Below, piece by piece: positions 58,779 through 64,000 of a stretch of 64,000 nucleotides of DNA. How positions within the stretch are numbered: the stretch's first letter is position 1; each line of letters begins with the position of its first letter. The notes under the pieces are model-generated. The model worked only from the letters and a program-made list of their open reading frames with translations. It had not been told where the DNA came from and did no database searches. A program made the position numbers and the translations under genes. The stretch is from Haematococcus lacustris (taxonomy: Eukaryota > Chlorophyta > Chlorophyceae > Chlamydomonadales > Haematococcaceae), in NCBI GenBank assembly GCA_030144725.1, contig JASKMD010000207.1, positions 248,001 through 312,000 of the forward strand. The letters are read 5' to 3'.

Positions 58779-61700
58779 CAGTGCAATGTCACTAGCACTG
58801 CCCTCTCCTGCCTTGTCAACAGCGAGCCAGGCAGCAGGCGGCCCCACACAGCCACAGCCAGACAGAGCCACCTGGCCTGGCAGCAGCAGGCACCACAGCC
58901 ACCCTGCCTCCTGCCGTCTCCCGACCCCTCCCCAGCCCGGTTCCATTCACCAGCCCCTGCCTCCCACTCAGCTTGACCAGCCAGTCTGCCTGATCACACT
59001 AGGCAAGAGTGACCAGCTCCAACCCCTCACGCTAACACAGCACCAGCAGGCCTCTTCCCCGCAGCCTGGCCAGCCCCTTCAGACAACACCCGGTCACACT
59101 TCCTCACCAGGTGTGATGGGGTGTGACGCCACCTCACCTCACCCAGCAGTGACCCACCCCGCCCCTATTCCTACCCTTGCGCTGGTTTCCTTGCCCAAAG
59201 CCATCTTGACCCCCGGCTCCACCCTTTGCCTGAACACGGAAGTCAAGCCAGACCCAGCTGGACAGCTTCCACCCAGCTTCCCAGGGGCCTGCTCCAGCTC
59301 ACTCTCTCACATGGGAGTCCAACCGCCCCTCCAGTGTAATCCCCTCTTACACTGCCCCGGTACTGCCTGCCCTACCCTCTGCCAGCCACCCCCCTTGCCC
59401 AGGATGAGCAGCAGCAGGGGGAGAGGCAGTGGCAGGGGGGGCGGCAGCCCAGTCACACCCTGCCCGATCTCCAGAGGTCACACCTCCAGATCTCCTGTCA
59501 CACAGCGAAAGCAGCTTTGCATGAAGCAGACACCATGCAGGCAGGGGCAGGGGCAGGGGCAGGGGCAGGGGCAGGGGCAGGGGCAGGGGCAGGGGCAGGG
59601 GCAGGGGCAGGGGCAGGGGCAGGGGCAGGGGCAGGGGCAGGGGCAGGGGCAGGGGCAGGGGCAGGGGCAGGGGCAGGGGCAGGGGCAGGGGCAGGGGCAG
59701 GGGCAGGGGCAGGGGCAGGGGCAGGGGCAGGGGCAGGGGCAGGGGCAGGGGGAGGGGCAGGGGCAGGGGCAGGGGCAGCGAAGTCCGGGTAGCGGTAGCA
59801 AGAGAGGCAGTGGGTGGGTGCCAGCCGCCCCGCCATGCAGCACAGGCCGAGGCCCCAGACTCAGGGGCTGGCAGCAGCAAGTGTGATGTACGGGGAGGTG
59901 AGGGGGGGTGAGGCGCCGGGAGGGAGCAGCTGCAAGGCGCTAGGGACCCCCCTGGGGGCTGCAAGGCGCGGCCCTGACCCTGCAGCTGCAGCACCTCGCG
60001 CCGCCACGGCCCTGGCCACGGCCCTGGCCGCCGCCCCCCTGGCTATCCCGGCCTCAGCCCTGAAGGCCGCTGCCTCTTCAGCCCTTACCCCAGCCTCAGC
60101 AGCCCTTGGCTCCGCACTCACAGCCCCTGCCTCTGCTGTGTGCTCATCTAAAGCAGCTCTCGCCCCAGCCTCAGCAGCCCCCGCTGGGCTGAGAGGGCGA
60201 GGGCAAGGGCAGGGGCAGGTGCAGCCTCAGCAGCCCTCATCTCAAGAAGCTACAGCCTCGGCCCCAGCAGCCTCCACACCCTCAGCTCCTGCCACCTCCT
60301 TGCCTGCCCCTGCCTTGTGCTCCCCTGTCGCCCATGTTGTCCCGGATGCTGCTGCCACTGTGGCCATCGCACCCCCTGCCCCTGCTCCAGCCCCCGCACC
60401 CCCTGCTGCTCCTCCCCCTCCCGCTGGAAGTGCAGGCCCTAACCCCACCCCACCTGGGGTCATCACCCACCCCACCTGCTCCAGCCCCCACCCGCCCCCC
60501 GCTAGCCTGCCTGCCTCACCCCCGCCAAGCTATGCCTGGGGGCCCCAGCCGCCTGCTGACTCCCCACCCCCCCTGCGCCCCAGCCACTGTGGCAGCGAGG
60601 GCACAGTGAGGGGCGGTGGGGAGGGGCCAGCTGGGGGGGCTGCTGGTGTCGGGCCGACCAGGGGCTTCCCCCCTCACCCTCTCATAGGTGGTGAGGGGGC
60701 AGGGAGGGGGGCCAGCGTGGGGCCTGGCAGCGACCCCACCATCAGTGCGCTGCCATCAGTGGAAGCAAGGCCAGGGACAGGGGAGGGGAGGCGGCAGCGG
60801 CCTCACTGCTCGTCGCCTGAGGCTCTGCCCTGTGGGGGGGCTGGGGGGGGCTGGGGGGAGGGCTGTGTGGGGGTACCTTGTGGGGGGGCTGGGGGGGGCT
60901 GGGGGAGGGCTGTGTGGGGTACCTTGTGGGGGGGCTGATGGGGGCTGGGGGCAGGGCTGTGTGGGGGTGCCTTGTGGGGGGGCTGATGGGGGCTGGGGGG
61001 AGGGCTGGGGGGGGGCGCCCTGTGGGGGGGCTGGGGGAAACCGGGCTGTGGGGGTCACTCTGCTGGGGAGGCTGCCTGGGGCGGTGGGTGCCAAGCGTGC
61101 CTGCATCAGGGGCAGGGGCGGGGGGCAGCGCAAGGCAGCCCCAGCTCGACCCATCAGCCTGCTGAGGAAGGGAGGTAGGGGTAGGAGGTCTCAGGAGCTG
61201 GCAGGGACGAGTGTGACAGCTGGGGCAGAGGCAAGCGTCATGGCGGGCCAAGGGGCGAGGTCGGAAAGTGGAGAAGGGGAGGGACTTGGGGTGTCAGGAG
61301 GGGGTGTGGGCGCAGGAGGAGTGGCAAGGGGGATAGAGGGGTCAGGGAGGGGACCCGGGGGGGGCTGGGCAGCCCCCTGTGAGATGGGAGTGGAAGGCGG
61401 CAGCAGTGGGCAGGGGGGCCAGGCAGGTGGCCAGCTCCCCCTCCCTTCCAGCCCCCCCGGGCCGTGGCTGGGGTTCGAATCCCAGGTCGAGTTCCGGACC
61501 CTGTCTCAGCTGCTGCTGGAGTTGGCAGGTGAGATATTAGCCGGGTGAAGGTTGTGGCTCCTGGGGTGCGGTATGGTGCGCCACCCACCCACCCACCCAC
61601 CCACCCACCCACCCACCCACCCACCCACCCACCCACCCACCCACCCACCCACCCACCCACCCACCCACCCACCCACCCACCCACCCACCCACCCACCCAC

Positions 61701-63678
61701 CCACCCACCCACCCACCCACCCACCCACCCACCCACCCACCCACCCACCCACCCACCCACCCACCCACCCACCCACCCACCACCCACCCACCCACCCACC
61801 CACCCACCCACCCACCCACCCCCACCCACCCACCCACCCACCCACCCACCCACCCACCCACCCACCCACCCACCCACCCACCCACCCACCCACCCACCCA
61901 CCCACCCACCCACCCACCCACCCACCCCACCCACCCACCCACCCACCCACCCACCCACCCCACCCACCCACCCACCCACCCACCCACCCACCCCACCCAC
62001 CCACCCACCCACCCACCCACCCACCCACCCACCCACCCACCCACCCACCCACCCACCCACCCACCCCACCCACCCACCCACCCACCCACCCACCCACCCA
62101 CCCACCCACCCCCCACCCACCCACCCACCCACCCACCCACCCACCCACCCACCCACCCACCCACCCACCCCACCCACCCACCCACCCACCCACCCACCCA
62201 CCCACCCACCCACCCACCCACCCACCCACCCACCCACCCACCCACCCACCCACCCACCCACCCACCCCCACCCACCCACCCACCCACCCACCCACCCACC
62301 CACCCACCCACCCACACCACCCACCCACCCACCCACCCACCCACCCACCCACCCACCCACCCACCCCACCCACCCACCCACCCACCCACCCACCCACCCA
62401 CCCCACCCACCCACCCACCCACCCACCCACCCACCCACCCACCCACCCACCCACCCACCACCCACCCACCCACCCACCCACCCACCCACCCACCCACCCA
62501 CCCACCCACCCACCCACCCACCCACCCACCCACCCACCCACCCACCCACCCACCCACCCACCCACCCACCCACCCACCCACCCACCCACCCACCCACCCC
62601 ACCCACCCACCCACCCACCCACCCACCCACCCACCCACCCACCCACCCACCCACCCACCCACCCACCCCCACCCACCCACCCACCCACCCACCCACCCAC
62701 CCACCCACCCACCCACCCACCCACCCACCCACCCACCCACCCACCCACCCACCCACCCACCCACCCACCCACCCACCCACCCACCACCACCCACCCACCC
62801 ACCCACCCACCCACCCACCCACCCACCCACCCACCCCACCCACCCACCCACCCACCACCCACCACCCACCCACCCACCCACCCACCCACCCACCCACCCA
62901 CCCACCCACCCACCCACCCACCCACCCACCCACCCACCNNNNNNNNNNNNNNNNNNNNNNNNNNNNNNNNNNNNNNNNNNNNNNNNNNNNNNNNNNNNNN
63001 NNNNNNNNNNNNNNNNNNNNNNNNNNNNNNNNNNNNNNNNNNNNNNNNNNNNNNNNNNNNNNNNNNNNNNNNNNNNNNNNNNNNNNNNNNNNNNNNNNNN
63101 NNNNNNNNNNNNNNNNNNNNNNNNNNNNNNNNNNNNNNNNNNNNNNNNNNNNNNNNNNNNNNNNNNNNNNNNNNNNNNNNNNNNNNNNNNNNNNNNNNNN
63201 NNNNNNNNNNNNNNNNNNNNNNNNNNNNNNNNNNNNNNNNNNNNNNNNNNNNNNNNNNNNNNNNNNNNNNNNNNNNNNNNNNNNNNNNNNNNNNNNNNNN
63301 NNNNNNNNNNNNNNNNNNNNNNNNNNNNNNNNNNNNNNNNNNNNNNNNNNNNNNNNNNNNNNNNNNNNNNNNNNNNNNNNNNNNNNNNNNNNNNNNNNNN
63401 NNNNNNNNNNNNNNNNNNNNNNNNNNNNNNNNNNNNNNGCCTCACTTCCACCTTGTCAGGCAGTGACGACAGCAGCTCCAGGAGGTGGTGGTGTAACACG
63501 GGGTGAGGGCATGGTACCTGTTCCTGAAGCTGGCTGTGGTGGCTGCCCTGTTCCCACTTCTAAGGCAGGGCAGGACAGCTGGACAGCGGTGAGCTTCACC
63601 CTGGAGCATGCGGGAGTGTACATTGCAGCGGCACAGGCGGCAGCACAGCGAGCGAGCGAGAACCTGCAGCAGGTGCAG
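57709..63678 (+). CDS. Large Q/P/A-rich protein of unknown function, partial at the right edge
   Basis: Exon 1 (57709-57834) encodes MSEPSATSSLLHGAPRRSF and onwards, ending QNKR at a GT donor. The next exon starts at 57934 and stays open in the same phase for at least 1.5 kb, which is strong evidence for coding in such GC-rich DNA. It encodes glutamine, alanine and proline runs with serine/threonine-rich linkers. Further open plus-strand sequence runs through 59.8-60.8 kb and 60.9-61.5 kb, with a likely donor after 61528 (QLLLELAG). An exon after the assembly gap ends at 63678 (AVSFTLEHAGVYIAA, then SENLQQVQ, GT donor). Exact joins around the GGGGCA array, the 60.8-kb G-rich repeat and the gap cannot be fixed. 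No domain is recognised. Confidence 0.5.
59541..59776. repeat. (GGGGCA)n hexamer array
   Basis: About 39 units with one GGGGGA variant. It lies within or beside an exon of the Q/P-rich gene; in frame it would encode GQGQ, but it may be intronic. Confidence 0.97.
60830..61035. repeat. G-rich minisatellite, about 50-bp unit
   Basis: Imperfect copies of a unit with gggggagggctgtgtggggg followed by taccttgtggggggctg recur about four times. It is coding-like on the plus strand but also unstable-looking, so the exon structure here is uncertain. Confidence 0.8.
61582..62938. repeat. (CCCA)n tetranucleotide array, truncated by an assembly gap
   Basis: At least 1.36 kb of CCCA (also written ACCC) with scattered single-base length changes every 50-150 bp. 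It runs directly into the run of N, so its true length is unknown. Confidence 0.98.
62939..63448. other. Assembly gap (510 N)
   Basis: A run of undetermined bases adjoining the CCCA array. One or more exons of the Q/P-rich gene may lie inside. Confidence 0.99.
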
Positions 63679-63704
63679 GTGGGCGCTGGGCTGAACATCA
63701 GGGA

Positions 63705-64000
63705 GGAGGGAGGAGGGAGGAGGGAGGAGGGAGGAGGGAGGAGGGAGGAGGGAGGAGGGAGGAGGGAGGAGGAGGAGGGAGGAGGGAGGAGGGAGGAGGG
63801 AGGAGGGAGGAGGAGGGAGGAGGGAGGAGGGAGGAGGGAGGAGGGAGGAGGGAGGAGGGAGGAGGGAGGAGGGAGGAGGGAGGAGGGAGGAGGGGAGGAG
63901 GGAGGAGGGAGGAGGGAGGAGGAGGAGGGAGGAGGGAGGAGGGAGGAGGGAGGAGGGAGGAGGGAGGAGGGAGGAGGAGGAGGGAGGAGGGAGGAGGGAG
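63705..64000. repeat. (GGGAGGA)n heptamer array, cut by the window edge
   Basis: GGGAGGA units with occasional GGA deletions start just after the splice donor at 63678 and continue to the end of the window. It probably fills an intron of the Q/P-rich gene. Confidence 0.96.

Noticed and set aside
61465..61490. B-box-like GGTTCGAATCC, possible tRNA gene
   Set aside because: No A box, acceptor stem or cloverleaf around it; it lies in an open coding frame (PWLGFESQVEFRTL).
61545..63506. Long PTHPPTHP and GGWVGGWV frames crossing the N gap
   Set aside because: CCCA array translation continued through undetermined bases.

Overview
The window looks like nuclear DNA of a green alga, most likely of the order Chlamydomonadales (the Haematococcus-type repeat load is suggestive, but that genus is my inference). 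The reasons are high GC, genes split into many short exons by GT-AG introns with CAG acceptors, Q/A/P-rich linkers, plant-type gene families, TTAGGG-type telomeric repeats, and very long pure micro- and minisatellites. There is no bacterial or organellar signature. Gene models below were assembled by hand from splice signals, intron phase and recognisable family motifs. Where every exon joins in phase and the total is a multiple of three, I treat the model as well supported.

Layout. 787-6928 (-): serine racemase in nine visible exons, with one expected short exon not found. 7550-8330 (+): decayed coiled-coil gene. 9040-21825 (-): 13-exon gene for a membrane RING-CH (MARCH-type) E3 ligase of about 1229 residues; its introns hold kilobase arrays (CAGG, GGGGGA, GGGTCA and variants, GGGTGA). 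22123-25589: non-autonomous DNA transposon with long inverted repeats, its left repeat split by a second 828-bp element that has TA target duplications. 26068-34204 (+): gene fusing an OB-fold, a CCCH zinc finger and a SAM methyltransferase; its last intron carries an apparently intact pogo/Tigger-like element (30413-32710). 34312-40237 (+): family-2 glycosyltransferase with one in-frame TAG. 40780-43454 (-): a Fanzor (eukaryotic TnpB-type, RNA-guided-nuclease family) gene with all three RuvC acidic residues. 43910-47442 (+): plastid-type protein ending in a CBM45-like starch-binding module. 48613-53179 (-): complete 10-exon DUF155/RMD1 protein. 57709 to the right edge (+): long Q/P/A-rich protein of unknown function, interrupted by a CCCA array and an assembly gap (62939-63448).

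The genes do not form a pathway. They are ordinary separate nuclear genes, in convergent, divergent and tandem arrangement, with mobile elements between and inside them. The most interesting item is the Fanzor gene and the structured 3' flank where its guide RNA would be expected. Other notable points are the nested transposons that preserve the sequence of the empty insertion site, the OB-CCCH-methyltransferase fusion, and the family of telomere-like hexamer arrays that fill introns. Three genes have a single-base frame break, each inside a homopolymer run, which points to sequencing error rather than gene death.
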